A DNA stretch of 64,000 nucleotides from DAHUYF01 sp963838385 (GCA_963838385.1 CAWIRE010000013.1:1-64000); one strand, 5' to 3'. Shown: positions 18,991-27,881, counted from the first letter of the stretch. Program-made: numbers and translations. The notes: generated by a model from the letters alone, not told the origin.

Positions 18991-19608
18991 TCAGCCGCGC
19001 TTGCTGCCGAAGAGGACCTCGAGGGCCTGGCTTGGCAGCTTGGCGAGGCCGGGGGGAACCCGGAACAGGGCCGGGTTCTGCGGACCCACCGCGAGGTTGG
19101 CAAGCTGCATGCGAATGGCCAAGGGCCTGCCGCCATTGCCGCGGGTGATCGTGCCGTCGATCCGCATCAGCACGCCTTGCGCGCTGAGCCAGGCGTAACC
19201 CTGAGTGCGGCTGCCATCGGCGGACACGTGGTCGATCCGGTATTTGGTCGTGCGCACGCCATTGACCGTCTCCTGCCCCACCGGGCTCCGGCGCAGGTCA
19301 GGGGCGTCGAGCTCGGCCATGACGCTGGGAAAGCCGAAGGCGACATAGCTCTTCAGCATCGGCACGATCAGAAAAGCCTGCTTGGTTGCGGCATCCAGGA
19401 TGACGATTTCGGGGATCCCCTGGATTTCCTGTTCGTGGCGTTCATGGCCGGGAACATGAAATACCATGCCGGTATAGCTCCTGCCGTTCACCGTCACCGT
19501 GCGCTCGGCGCTGTAGGAAATGCTGGCATCGCCAAGCAGCGCGGCGCGCGCCGCCACCGGCGCGCCAAAAACGAGGACGAGGCTCAGCAACAGCATCGAT
19601 CGGCGCAT
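18991..19608 (-). CDS. Exported protein of unknown function, LolA-like/DUF4412-like
   Basis: The 205 residues begin with a signal peptide (MRRSMLLLSLVLVFGAPVAARA), so the protein is probably periplasmic. The mature part is beta-rich: SISYSAERTVTVNGRSYTG, PEIVILDAATKQAFLIVPMLKSYVAF, TVNGVRTTKYRIDHVSADG, AQGVLMRIDGTI. This order (marker peptide, a thiol-free beta sheet, then a converted-by-context loop) resembles lipoprotein-carrier-like or DUF4412 proteins, but I cannot name it confidently. It is a single gene, facing the RidA gene divergently across a 114-bp gap. Confidence 0.75.
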   Translation of the reverse strand: MRRSMLLLSLVLVFGAPVAARAALLGDASISYSAERTVTVNGRSYTGMVFHVPGHERHEQEIQGIPEIVILDAATKQAFLIVPMLKSYVAFGFPSVMAELDAPDLRRSPVGQETVNGVRTTKYRIDHVSADGSRTQGYAWLSAQGVLMRIDGTITRGNGGRPLAIRMQLANLAVGPQNPALFRVPPGLAKLPSQALEVLFGSKRG

Positions 19609-19722
19609 GCATTCCTCCCTGGCGGGACGGTCTCCCGATAGCCGCCGATTGCGGCGCTTTCACGGCAGCGCGGCGGCGCGCTATGCTGGCCGCCGCAGCC
19701 GGAATCATAGAAAGGGGCGATC

Positions 19723-20190
19723 ATGGCGGGCAGGATCGAGGCACGGCTCAAGGAACTCAAGCTCGAACTGCCGCAGGCGGCGGCGCCGGCGGCGAACTAC
19801 GTGCCGGCAGTACGCAGCGGCGACCTGCTGTTCATCGCTGGCCAGATCTGCCAGTGGCAGGGCGAGCGCCGCTTCATCGGCAAGCTCGGCCGCGAGATCA
19901 ACCTCGAGCACGGCCAGCAGGCGGCGCGGCTCTGCGCCCTCAACATCCTTGCCCACGCCAAGGCGGCACTGGACGGCGATCTCGACCGCATCCTGCGCTG
20001 CGTGCGGCTGGGGGCCTTCGTGAACTGCACCGAGGACTACACCCAGCAGCCGCAGGTGGCGAATGGCGCCTCCGACCTGATGGTCGAGCTGCTCGGCGAT
20101 GCCGGCCGCCACGCCCGCGCCGCGGTCGGCGTCAGCGCGCTGCCCGGCGGCGTCGCGGTGGAAGTGGACGCCATTTTCGAGGTGCGTTGA
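19723..20190 (+). CDS. RidA family (YjgF/YER057c/UK114) protein
   Basis: A 155-residue member of the family that hydrolyses reactive enamine/imine intermediates. The family fold is seen in YVPAVRSGDLLFIAGQICQWQGE, EHGQQAARLCALNILAHAKAAL and LRCVRLGAFVNCTEDYTQQPQV. The arginine that anchors substrate carboxylates in true RidA is not obvious at the usual place, so it may belong to a subgroup with another function. The downstream gene starts 5 bp later, suggesting an operon. Confidence 0.88.
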   Translation: MAGRIEARLKELKLELPQAAAPAANYVPAVRSGDLLFIAGQICQWQGERRFIGKLGREINLEHGQQAARLCALNILAHAKAALDGDLDRILRCVRLGAFVNCTEDYTQQPQVANGASDLMVELLGDAGRHARAAVGVSALPGGVAVEVDAIFEVR

Positions 20191-20195
20191 GCGCC

Positions 20196-21359
20196 ATGGC
20201 GGATGGCGGCGGCGGCGTCACGGTAAAGGTCGTCCCGGCGATCGCGGCCATTCCGGCGGCGGAATGGGACGCCTGCGCCGGAGACGACAACCCGTTCCTG
20301 TCGCATGCCTTCCTCGAGGCGCTCGAGGCGTCGGGATCGGCGACGGCCGAGACCGGCTGGTTGCCGCAGCACCTGGCGCTCGAGGATGACAGCGGCAGGC
20401 TCCTCGGCGCCGTGCCGCTCTATCTCAAGAATCACTCCTACGGCGAGTACGTCTTCGACTGGGGCTGGGCCTCGGCCTATGAGCGCGCCGGCGGCAGCTA
20501 TTACCCCAAGCTGCAATGCTCGGTACCGTTCACGCCGGTGACCGGGCAGCGCCTGCTGCTGCGGCAGGATGCCGGGCCGGCGGCGTTCGATGCGCTCGCC
20601 GCTGCCATGGTCGAGCTGGGACGGCGCCACAAGGTGTCATCGGTCCATGTCACCTTCCCGACCGAAGCGGAATGGCAGCGCCTCGGCGAAGCCGGCTTCC
20701 TGCAGCGTGTCGGCCAGCAATTCCATTGGCAGAACGAGGGCTACCGAAGCTTCGACGACTTCCTGGAGGCGCTCAACTCGCGCAAGCGCAAGCAGATCCG
20801 GCGCGAGCGGCGCGACGCCATGGCGGACGGGATCGAGATCGAGACGCTGACCGGCGGCGACATCAGGGATGAGCATTGGAACGCGTTCTACCGCTTCTAT
20901 CGTTCGACCAGCGATCGCAAATGGGGCGAAGCCTATCTCACCCGCGCGTTCTTCGATCTGCTGGGCCAGCGCATGGCCGAGCGCGTCGCGCTGGTGATGG
21001 CTCGCAAGGGCGGCCGCTACGTCGCCGGCGCGCTCAACCTCATCGGACGCGACACGCTCTACGGGCGCAATTGGGGTTGCCTCGGCGACTTTCCGTTCCT
21101 GCATTTCGAGGCATGCTATTACCGTGCCATCGACTTCGCCATCGAGCGCGGCCTGAAGCGCGTCGAGGCCGGCGCCCAGGGGCAACACAAGATCCAGCGC
21201 GGCTACCTGCCGACGACCACCTACAGCGCCCACTGGATCCGCGATCGCGGCTTCGCCCGGGCGGTCGAGGATTTCCTCGCCCGCGAACGCCGCGCTCTGG
21301 CGGACGAGATGGAGCAGCTCGAGCAGGACCTGTCGCCGTTCAAATGCGAGGCGGAGTAG
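20196..21359 (+). CDS. GNAT/FemAB-like acyltransferase family protein (COG3146 type)
   Basis: A 387-residue cytoplasmic protein of the family annotated as peptidoglycan biosynthesis/recognition or DUF482, related to FemAB aminoacyltransferases. Recognisable pieces are NPFLSHAFLEALEASGSA, LYLKNHSYGEYVFDWGWA, FHWQNEGYRSFDDFLEAL with a basic stretch NSRKRKQIRRERRD, and RVEAGAQGQHKIQRGYLPTTTYSAHW. Function is not established; a role in modifying the envelope or an amino compound is likely from fold similarity. It follows the RidA gene by 5 bp and ends at a bidirectional terminator. Confidence 0.85.
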   Translation: MADGGGGVTVKVVPAIAAIPAAEWDACAGDDNPFLSHAFLEALEASGSATAETGWLPQHLALEDDSGRLLGAVPLYLKNHSYGEYVFDWGWASAYERAGGSYYPKLQCSVPFTPVTGQRLLLRQDAGPAAFDALAAAMVELGRRHKVSSVHVTFPTEAEWQRLGEAGFLQRVGQQFHWQNEGYRSFDDFLEALNSRKRKQIRRERRDAMADGIEIETLTGGDIRDEHWNAFYRFYRSTSDRKWGEAYLTRAFFDLLGQRMAERVALVMARKGGRYVAGALNLIGRDTLYGRNWGCLGDFPFLHFEACYYRAIDFAIERGLKRVEAGAQGQHKIQRGYLPTTTYSAHWIRDRGFARAVEDFLARERRALADEMEQLEQDLSPFKCEAE

Positions 21360-21363
21360 CTCC

Positions 21364-21400
21364 AAAAAAAAGAAGGCCGCTTGCGCGGCCTTCCTTGTTC
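21364..21400. terminator. Bidirectional terminator between the FemAB-like gene and clpA
   Basis: The stem AAGGCCGC / GCGGCCTT (loop TTGC, 21373-21392) has eight As on its left side (21364-21371), giving a T-run for the leftward clpA transcript. TTCCTTGTTC on the right gives a weaker U-rich tail for the rightward gene. Confidence 0.88.
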
Positions 21401-21422
21401 GTCCGAGCCGGAGCGGAGCGGC

Positions 21423-23726
21423 TCAGGTCTCGACCGGCTCCAGCTCCTTCGGCGCCGGGGCGCGCGGCGGCGCCTCGGTGAAGGAGAAGACGAGCTTGTC
21501 GCCGTCGCGGCTGACGCGCACCACGCCGCCCTTGGTGAGCTTGCCGAACAGCAGCTCCTCCGCGAGCGGCTTCTTGACGTGCTCCTGGATGATGCGCGCC
21601 AGCGGCCGGGCGCCGAAGAGCTTGTCATAGCCCTTCTGCGACAGCCATTGCCGCGCGCCCTCGTCCAGCTCGATGGTGACGTTGCGGTCGGCGAGCTGCT
21701 CTTCGAGCTGCAGGATGAACTTGTCGACGACCCGGCCGATAGTGTCCGGCGAGAGCGGCGAGAAGGAGATGATGGTATCGAGACGGTTGCGGAACTCCGG
21801 CGTGAACAATCGGTTGATCGCCTCCTCGTCGTCGCCGCTGCGCACCTCGCCGCCGAAGCCGATCGCCGGCCTGGCCAGCTCGGCGGCACCGGCATTCGTC
21901 GTCATGATCAGGATGACGTTGCGGAAATCGACCGTCTTGCCGTTGTGGTCGGTGAGCTTTCCGTAGTCCATCACCTGCAGCAGGATGTTGAAGAGATCGG
22001 GATGCGCCTTCTCGATCTCGTCGAGCAGCAGGACGGAATGCGGATGCTGATCGACAGCGTCGGTCAGCAACCCGCCCTGGTCGAAGCCGACATAGCCCGG
22101 AGGCGCGCCGATCAGCCGCGACACGGTGTGCCGCTCCATATACTCCGACATGTCGAAGCGGGTGAGCTCGATGCCGAGAGTGCGCGCGAGCTGGCGCGCC
22201 ACCTCGGTCTTGCCGACGCCGGTCGGACCCGAGAACAGATAGCTGCCGATCGGCTTCTCGGGGTCGCGCAGCCCGGCACGCGCGAGCTTGATCGCGGCCA
22301 CCAGCGCCTCGATCGCCCTGTCCTGGCCGAACACCATCGTCTTGAGGTCACGATCGAGGTTCTTCAGCACCTCCTTGTCGTCGCGCGATACGCTCTTGGG
22401 CGGGATGCGCGCCATGGTGGCGATCACCGCTTCGACCTCCTTGGCGGTGATCGTCTTCCGCCGCTTGCCCTCCGGCACCAGCATCTGCGCCGCGCCGACC
22501 TCGTCGATCACATCGATCGCCTTGTCTGGCAGCTTGCGGTCACCGATGTAACGGTGCGACAGCTCGACGGCGGCGCGGATCGCGTCGGCGGTGTAGCGCA
22601 CTTTGTGGTGCCGCTCGTAATAGGGCTTCAGGCCGCGCAGGATCTTGACGCTGTCCTCGACCGTGGGCTCGTTGATGTCGATCTTCTGGAAGCGTCGGAC
22701 GAGGGCGCGGTCCTTCTCGAAATAGTTGCGATACTCCTTGTAGGTCGTCGAGCCGATACAGCGGATGGCACCGCTGGCGAGAGCGGGCTTCAGCAGGTTG
22801 GAAGCGTCCATCGCCCCACCGCTGGTGGCCCCGGCACCGATCACGGTGTGGATCTCGTCGATGAACAGCACCGCGCCGGGCATCGCCTCGAGCTCGTTCA
22901 GCACCGCCTTGAGCCGCTCCTCGAAATCGCCGCGGTAGCGCGTGCCGGCGAGCAACGCACCCATGTCGAGCGCATAGATGGTAGCGTTGAGCAGCACCTC
23001 CGGCACTTCCTTCTGCACGATGCGCCGCGCCAAGCCCTCGGCGATCGCCGTCTTGCCGACGCCGGGGTCGCCGACATAGAGCGGGTTGTTCTTGGAGCGC
23101 CGGCACAGGATCTGAATGGTGCGGTCGACCTCGGCCTCGCGGCCGATGAGCGGGTCGATCTTGCCGTTCTTCGCCTTCTTGTTGAGGTTGACGCAATAGG
23201 CGTCGAGCGCGTCGTGGCCGCGCTTCTGCTGCTTCTCGTTGCCGCGCTCCTCTTCCTCGGAACCCTGCACGCGGCGCGTCTCGGAGCGACCGGGCGCCTT
23301 GGCGATGCCGTGCGAGATATAGTTCACGGCGTCGAAGCGCGTCATGTCCTGCTCCTGCAGGAAATAGACGGCATGGCTCTCGCGTTCCGCGAACATGGCG
23401 ACGAGCACGTTGGCCCCCGTCACCTCCTCGCGCCCGGAGGACTGGACATGAATGGCGGCACGCTGCAGCACGCGCTGGAAGCTCGCCGTCGGCTTGGCAT
23501 CCTCGACATGGGTCGAGACGAGGTTGACGAGCTCGTTGTCGACATAGCCCAGGAGGTCCCGGCGCAGCTTCTCGATGTCGACGGTGCAGGCACGCAGCAC
23601 CGCAACCGCGTCCTGATCCTCCGTCAGGGCCAGCAAAAGGTGCTCGAGCGTCGCATACTCGTGCCGCCGCTCATTGGCGTAAGCGAGGGCCCGATGCAGC
23701 GTCTTTTCAAGGTTGCGCGAGAGCAT
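21423..23726 (-). CDS. clpA: ATP-dependent Clp protease ATP-binding subunit ClpA
   Basis: AAA+ unfoldase that feeds ClpP and takes N-end-rule substrates from ClpS. The 767 residues comprise the N-terminal Clp-N repeat (MLSRNLEKTLHRALAYANERRHEYATLEHLLLAL), AAA module 1 with Walker A GDPGVGKTAIAE and Walker B VLFIDEIHT, and AAA module 2 with GPTGVGKTEVARQ and VLLLDEIEKAHPD. The ClpP-docking region is in the usual C-terminal area. It lies 41 bp downstream of clpS. The same window also holds aat, so three N-degron pathway genes are close together. Confidence 0.97.
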   Translation of the reverse strand: MLSRNLEKTLHRALAYANERRHEYATLEHLLLALTEDQDAVAVLRACTVDIEKLRRDLLGYVDNELVNLVSTHVEDAKPTASFQRVLQRAAIHVQSSGREEVTGANVLVAMFAERESHAVYFLQEQDMTRFDAVNYISHGIAKAPGRSETRRVQGSEEEERGNEKQQKRGHDALDAYCVNLNKKAKNGKIDPLIGREAEVDRTIQILCRRSKNNPLYVGDPGVGKTAIAEGLARRIVQKEVPEVLLNATIYALDMGALLAGTRYRGDFEERLKAVLNELEAMPGAVLFIDEIHTVIGAGATSGGAMDASNLLKPALASGAIRCIGSTTYKEYRNYFEKDRALVRRFQKIDINEPTVEDSVKILRGLKPYYERHHKVRYTADAIRAAVELSHRYIGDRKLPDKAIDVIDEVGAAQMLVPEGKRRKTITAKEVEAVIATMARIPPKSVSRDDKEVLKNLDRDLKTMVFGQDRAIEALVAAIKLARAGLRDPEKPIGSYLFSGPTGVGKTEVARQLARTLGIELTRFDMSEYMERHTVSRLIGAPPGYVGFDQGGLLTDAVDQHPHSVLLLDEIEKAHPDLFNILLQVMDYGKLTDHNGKTVDFRNVILIMTTNAGAAELARPAIGFGGEVRSGDDEEAINRLFTPEFRNRLDTIISFSPLSPDTIGRVVDKFILQLEEQLADRNVTIELDEGARQWLSQKGYDKLFGARPLARIIQEHVKKPLAEELLFGKLTKGGVVRVSRDGDKLVFSFTEAPPRAPAPKELEPVET

Positions 23727-23767
23727 CTACGCCTAATCCTCTTATGGTTCCAACGGGGCTTTCCGTT

Positions 23768-24097
23768 TCAATCCTTTTCCAAGGTGCACTGCAGCGGGTG
23801 CTGATGCTGCCGGGCAAAGTCCATCACCTGGGTCACCTTGGTCTCGGCGACCTCGTAGGTATATACGCCACAGACGCCAACGCCACGGCGATGAACGTGC
23901 AGCATGATGCGCGTGGCCTCCTCTCGGTTCTTGTTGAAGAACCGTTCCAGGATGTGAACGACGAACTCCATGGGGGTGTAGTCGTCGTTCAACATGAGGA
24001 CCTTGTACATCGACGGCTTCTTCGTCTTCGGCTTGGCCTTGACGATGACGCCGGTGGCTGGTCCCTCGCCACCGTTCCGTTTCTCGACGTCGCTCAT
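23768..24097 (-). CDS. clpS: ATP-dependent Clp protease adaptor protein ClpS
   Basis: Binds N-degron substrates and delivers them to ClpA. The 109 residues show the family core YKVLMLNDDYTPMEFVVHILERFF and the ligand pocket segment HVHRRGVGVCGVYTYEVAETKVTQVMDFARQHQHPLQCTLE. The N-terminal tail (about 30 residues, Lys-rich) enters the ClpA pore. The ATG at 24097 is chosen because the family starts there; the upstream frame is open but unlike ClpS. It is co-directional with clpA. Confidence 0.95.
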   Translation of the reverse strand: MSDVEKRNGGEGPATGVIVKAKPKTKKPSMYKVLMLNDDYTPMEFVVHILERFFNKNREEATRIMLHVHRRGVGVCGVYTYEVAETKVTQVMDFARQHQHPLQCTLEKD

Positions 24098-24282
24098 CTT
24101 CGGTCGATCACGCCACGGTCCGTCCGTTCCAACCACCCCCATGATATTGGGTTCGCCGATCCGGGGGGAAGAGCTTTCCATGGCAACTCGCGCCAATTCG
24201 CCACGGCGGCGGGCGGCCCGCGCGAGCCGCTGCGACAGAGTGTAGCAGCCGCAGGGTTAACGCGCGGAAAAGACCAATGTGA

Positions 24283-24318
24283 ACAAAAGAAAAGACCCGG
24301 CAGCGGGCCGGGTCTTTG
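24283..24318 (-). terminator. Terminator of the phasin gene
   Basis: The stem AAAGACCCGG / CCGGGTCTTT (24291-24300 with 24308-24317, 7-nt loop) is followed on the minus strand by TTTTCTTTTGTTC. It lies 22 bp beyond the phasin stop codon. Confidence 0.88.
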
Positions 24319-24338
24319 ATGACAGCGAGGGCCCAACG

Positions 24339-24764
24339 TCAGGCGGCGAGCGGCTTGGCGAGCTTGTGGATCGTCGCCTCGACCCGGCCGCCGATCGGCG
24401 CCAGGGCCTCGTTGGCAAGCTTCACGCTCATCTCGGACAGCTTCGCCGAGCCAGTGAGCAGACGCTCGAGGTTCGCCTTGGCAAATTCCGAATTGAGCTG
24501 GAACACGTCCTGGAAGGTCTTGGCCCCCAGCAACGCGGTCGCGGTCTCCGCCGCCTGCTCGAAGGAGCCGCGGGCATAGAGGATGACCTCCTTGCCGATC
24601 TCCTCCAGTCCGGTAGACAGCGCTGCGTTGGCGCGCAACAGGGCAGCCATGTTCTCGCGGCCGAGATCGGCCAGCTCCTCATAGCCCGCGAACAGCGCGG
24701 CCGCCGCCTCGCCATTCGCCTTGACGGCCGTGCCCGTAGCCGCCGGCTTCTTCGTCTTCGCCAT
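24339..24764 (-). CDS. Phasin family protein
   Basis: A 141-residue, mostly alpha-helical, Ala-rich amphipathic protein that probably coats polyhydroxyalkanoate granules. The N-terminus is lysine/alanine-rich (MAKTKKPAATGTAVKANGEA). The helical core includes LFAGYEELADLGRENMAALLRANAALSTGLEEIGKEV, then TFQDVFQLNSEFAKANLERLL and GGRVEATIHKLAKPLAA, all in the phasin_2 style. The ATG at 24764 follows GGGAGAA. Upstream lie a good promoter and a PhaR-like palindrome, supporting the assignment. No PHA synthase is in this window. Confidence 0.9.
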   Translation of the reverse strand: MAKTKKPAATGTAVKANGEAAAALFAGYEELADLGRENMAALLRANAALSTGLEEIGKEVILYARGSFEQAAETATALLGAKTFQDVFQLNSEFAKANLERLLTGSAKLSEMSVKLANEALAPIGGRVEATIHKLAKPLAA

Positions 24765-24801
24765 CGCTGATTCTCCCGGTATGGGGGCGCTCAACCCCCG
24801 T

Positions 24802-24816
24802 TGCTGCAATGCAGCA
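24802..24816. promoter_or_regulatory. Candidate PhaR operator upstream of the phasin gene
   Basis: The perfect palindrome TGCTGCAATGCAGCA contains CTGC-AAT-GCAG, the CTGC-N3-GCAG form reported for the PHA-sensing repressor PhaR in Paracoccus and Rhodobacter. It lies directly after the -10 element of the phasin promoter and 38-52 bp before the ATG, a position suited to repression. Confidence 0.65.
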
Positions 24817-24819
24817 TAT

Positions 24820-24849
24820 CTTATATGGCTGCTCATGCCCTCAATTCAA
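24820..24849 (-). promoter_or_regulatory. Predicted sigma70-type promoter of the phasin gene
   Basis: Read on the minus strand: -35 TTGAAT (24849-24844), 18-bp spacer, -10 TATAAG (24825-24820). The -10 is also inside a wider inverted repeat, GCAGCATAT and ATATGGCTGC (24811-24832 on the plus strand). Confidence 0.55.
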
Positions 24850-25143
24850 GAGTATTTGTGCATCGCAACAAAAATAGCCCGAAAAACGGGGATCGCTACC
24901 GGGCGACAGCCGGGGAATTCGCATGTAAGAGGAACTCCGCGCTCGCGCCGGAGTTATCTACCGTAAGTTTAGTCGGCCTCCGTCTTGGCCATCGACGAGC
25001 GTACCGGCAGATCGGGGCGGCGCTTTGCCGCTGCGAAAAAGTCCATGCCAAAGAGAGAGAAAACCTGGACAAGGACTCCATGCTTTTTTAATCTCTTTTT
25101 GATTAAATCCTATCCCTGTTACCGGGGGGATTGGGGGAGAACG
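24850..25143. other. Intergenic region upstream of the D-Ala-D-Ala carboxypeptidase gene
   Basis: No gene is supported. It contains a hairpin AACTCCG / CGGAGTT at 24933-24955 and a perfect inverted repeat TTTAATC-N7-GATTAAA at 25087-25107, 36 bp before the start codon. The AT-rich stretch around that repeat probably holds the promoter of the following gene. Confidence 0.5.
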
Positions 25144-26421
25144 GTGAGTAGCTTGATATCGCGGTCGCGCATTTCGGGGTTCCTCTTCGCACCATTGTCG
25201 ATCGCCTTGCTGGCCGCATCGCTTCTGCTGAGTTCCCTGCCCGCCACCGCCAAGACAGAAGCCTTCATCGTCATCGACGCCGAAAGTGGCAAGACGCTGG
25301 CGGAGCACAACGCGGACGCGCAGACCTACCCCGCGTCGCTCACCAAGATGATGACGCTCTATCTCCTGTTCGAGCAGCTAGAGCAGGGGAAAGTAAAGCT
25401 AGATCAAGAATTTACCGTGTCGCGCTGGGCCGCCGCCCAGGCCCCTTCCAAGCTCGGCCTGGTGGAGGGACAGACCATCAAGGTGCGCGACCTGATCCTC
25501 GGCATCGTGACCAAATCGGCCAATGACGCCGCGGTCACCGTGGCTGAGAATCTGGCCGGCAGCGAGGCCGCCTTCGCCGAGCGGATGACGCAGAAGGCGC
25601 GCGCGCTCGGCATGACGCACACCTTCTACCACAATGCGTCCGGACTGCCCAATCCGGGGCAGCTCACCACCGCACGGGATCTCGCCCGGCTGGCGCTGGC
25701 GCTCTATCGGGATTTTCCCAAGGAATACGCCTACTTCGCCACCGAGGAATTCACCTATAACGGCATCACCCACGCCAATCACAACCATCTCATGCACGCC
25801 TTCGAGGGCATGGACGGCATCAAGACCGGTTATATCCGCGCCTCGGGCTTCAATCTCGCCGCTTCGGCGGTGCGCGACGGGCGCCGCCTGATCGGCGTCG
25901 TCATGGGTGGCCCCACGGCCCATACGCGCGACATGGAGATGGCGCAGCTGCTGAACGCGGCCTTCGCCAACAAGACCGCCTCGCCGCCGGTCCTGACCGC
26001 CGAAACGGATGACGACAGCGATCAGGGCACGCTTGCCGGCAGCACGGCGCGCACGCTGGCGCAACTCTCCCCGGTGGGGCGCGCCGAGGCCGCGACCCCG
26101 CCGCATCCCGCCCGCCGCGGCCGTGTCCGCGAATCGACGGAGCATTGGAGCGTCCAGGTGGGCGCGTTCGCTCAGCAGAGCGCCGCCGAAAAGGCGGCTA
26201 CGACGGCTCTCGGCAAGCTGCCGGGCGGCAGGGGTCGGCTGGTGCAAGTGCTGGCGCCCAGCCAGAGCGAGCACTATTTCCGCGCCAGGATCCTCAATTT
26301 CTCCGAACGCGAGGCCGAGAAGGCCTGCCGCACGCTGCACAAGAAGCATCTGCAATGCGCCGTGATCGCGCCCGGTCCGACGCAGCAGATGGCGGCAAAC
26401 AGCCCCCATCGCGGCGGCTGA
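25144..26421 (+). CDS. D-alanyl-D-alanine carboxypeptidase with C-terminal SPOR domain
   Basis: A periplasmic penicillin-binding protein 5/6-type enzyme (peptidase S11) that trims the terminal D-Ala of peptidoglycan pentapeptides. The 425 residues include a signal sequence (FAPLSIALLAASLLLSSLPATA, to about 37) and catalytic motifs Ser65-x-x-Lys68 (PASLTKMM), Ser125-Ala-Asn127 and Lys227-Thr-Gly229. A linker leads to a SPOR domain at about 345-415 (WSVQVGAFAQQSAAEKAATT), which binds denuded glycan and targets division sites. The GTG start at 25144 follows GGGGGAGAA. It lacks the typical PBP5 C-terminal amphipathic anchor, replaced by SPOR as in many alphaproteobacteria. Confidence 0.95.
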   Translation: MSSLISRSRISGFLFAPLSIALLAASLLLSSLPATAKTEAFIVIDAESGKTLAEHNADAQTYPASLTKMMTLYLLFEQLEQGKVKLDQEFTVSRWAAAQAPSKLGLVEGQTIKVRDLILGIVTKSANDAAVTVAENLAGSEAAFAERMTQKARALGMTHTFYHNASGLPNPGQLTTARDLARLALALYRDFPKEYAYFATEEFTYNGITHANHNHLMHAFEGMDGIKTGYIRASGFNLAASAVRDGRRLIGVVMGGPTAHTRDMEMAQLLNAAFANKTASPPVLTAETDDDSDQGTLAGSTARTLAQLSPVGRAEAATPPHPARRGRVRESTEHWSVQVGAFAQQSAAEKAATTALGKLPGGRGRLVQVLAPSQSEHYFRARILNFSEREAEKACRTLHKKHLQCAVIAPGPTQQMAANSPHRGG

Positions 26422-26478
26422 GCTACCTCTTTTCCCGCAATCGGATCGAACGCCGGCGTCCGCCGGCCGGCAACCGGA

Positions 26479-27867
26479 TCAGAACTCGGGCGGCGACATG
26501 CCGCCTCGGCTGAGCTGCGCCGCCAGCAGCGCCTTCAGCCGGGCGAGGCCGGCAGCGTCCCGGGCCTCCGCGCGGGCGACCAGCACGTCCTGCGTGTTGG
26601 AGGCACGCAGCAGCCACCAGCCATCCTCGGTTCGCACCCGCACGCCGTCGATGTCGGACATCTCCGCGCCGGCGCTCTTGAGCCGCTCGCGCACCTCGGC
26701 GATGACCGCGAATTTACGCGATTCGGGGCAGGGAAAACGCAGCTCCGGCGTGTTGACCACCGGTGGCAGGCGGTCGCGGAAGGCGGCCAGGCTGTCCTCG
26801 CCGCGCGCCAGGATGGCGAGGAGGCGAACAGCGGCATAGAGCGCGTCATCATAGCCGTAATAGTGATCTGCATAGAAAATGTGGCCGCTCATCTCGCCGG
26901 CCAGTGGCGCGCCGATCTCGGCCATCTTGGTCTTGATCAGCGAATGGCCGGTGCGCCACATCAGCGGCTTGCCTCCGAGCCGCGCGATCTCGTCGAACAG
27001 GACCTGGCTCGCCTTGACGTCGGCGATGATCGTGGCGCCGGGCCGGACGCGCAGCACATCGCCCGCCAGCAGCACCATGAACTGGTCGCCCCAGAGGATG
27101 CGTCCCTTGCCGTCGACCACGCCGATGCGATCGCCGTCGCCATCGAAGGCAATGCCAAGGTCGCAGCGCCGCTCGGCCACCGCCGCCTGGAGCTGCACTA
27201 GGTTCTTGACCTCGGTCGGGTCGGGATGGTGCGCCGGGAAGCGCCCGTCGATCGTCTCGTTGAGCAGTACATGCCGCCCGGGGAGCTGCCGCACGAGCTG
27301 CTGGAGCACCTGCCCGGTGGCACCGTTGCCGGCATCCCAGGCGACGCTGAGCGGCCGCGTACCGTCGTAATCGACGAGGAGCCGCGCGACATAGGCGTCC
27401 ATGACCGACCGCTCAGTGGCGCTGCCGCGGCGCCGAACCGCTGCCGGAGCGGCGGCGGCAATGCGCCCGAGACGCTGGATATCCTCGGCGAAGAACGACG
27501 CCTTGCCGAGCATCAGCTTGAAGCCGTTATAGTTGCTGGGATTGTGCGATCCCGTGACCATGATCCCGCCATCGACCTCGAGCGTATTGGCGGCGAAATA
27601 GAGCATCGGCGTCGGACCGAGACCGATGCGCACGGCATCGACACCGCCCTCGCTCAACCCTTCGACCAGCGCTGCCTCGAGCTCGGGCGAGCTCAGCCTG
27701 CCGTCGCGGCCGACGACGACGCGTCCGCCCCCCGCTTCGGTCACCACCGCGGCGAAGGCACGACCGATAGCGCGCGCATCCGCTGCGCCGAGCGTCTCAC
27801 CGAAGACGCCGCGGATGTCGTACTCGCGCAAAATCGTCGGGTCGAGAACGTGGCCGCCGCTGCTCAT
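26479..27867 (-). CDS. Phosphomannomutase/phosphoglucomutase
   Basis: Interconverts the 1- and 6-phosphates of mannose or glucose, supplying nucleotide sugars. The 462 residues follow the alpha-D-phosphohexomutase layout: the phosphoserine loop VTGSHNPSNYNGFK with Ser107, the metal loop FDGDGDRIGVV, the sugar-binding GEMSGHIFY and a C-terminal phosphate-binding domain (RASNTQDVLVARAEA). The start at 27867 gives the family N-terminus DPTILREYDIRG. It lies 14 bp downstream of galU on the same strand, so the pair probably supplies UDP-glucose and mannose precursors for envelope polysaccharide. Confidence 0.94.
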   Translation of the reverse strand: MSSGGHVLDPTILREYDIRGVFGETLGAADARAIGRAFAAVVTEAGGGRVVVGRDGRLSSPELEAALVEGLSEGGVDAVRIGLGPTPMLYFAANTLEVDGGIMVTGSHNPSNYNGFKLMLGKASFFAEDIQRLGRIAAAAPAAVRRRGSATERSVMDAYVARLLVDYDGTRPLSVAWDAGNGATGQVLQQLVRQLPGRHVLLNETIDGRFPAHHPDPTEVKNLVQLQAAVAERRCDLGIAFDGDGDRIGVVDGKGRILWGDQFMVLLAGDVLRVRPGATIIADVKASQVLFDEIARLGGKPLMWRTGHSLIKTKMAEIGAPLAGEMSGHIFYADHYYGYDDALYAAVRLLAILARGEDSLAAFRDRLPPVVNTPELRFPCPESRKFAVIAEVRERLKSAGAEMSDIDGVRVRTEDGWWLLRASNTQDVLVARAEARDAAGLARLKALLAAQLSRGGMSPPEF

Positions 27868-27881
27868 GGATGCATCCGGGC

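Noticed and set aside
26452..26467. Hairpin GCCGGCG-TC-CGCCGGC as a terminator between dacC-type gene and phosphomannomutase
   Set aside because: The 2-nt loop and lack of any U-tract on either side make it a poor terminator; it could simply be GC-rich sequence.
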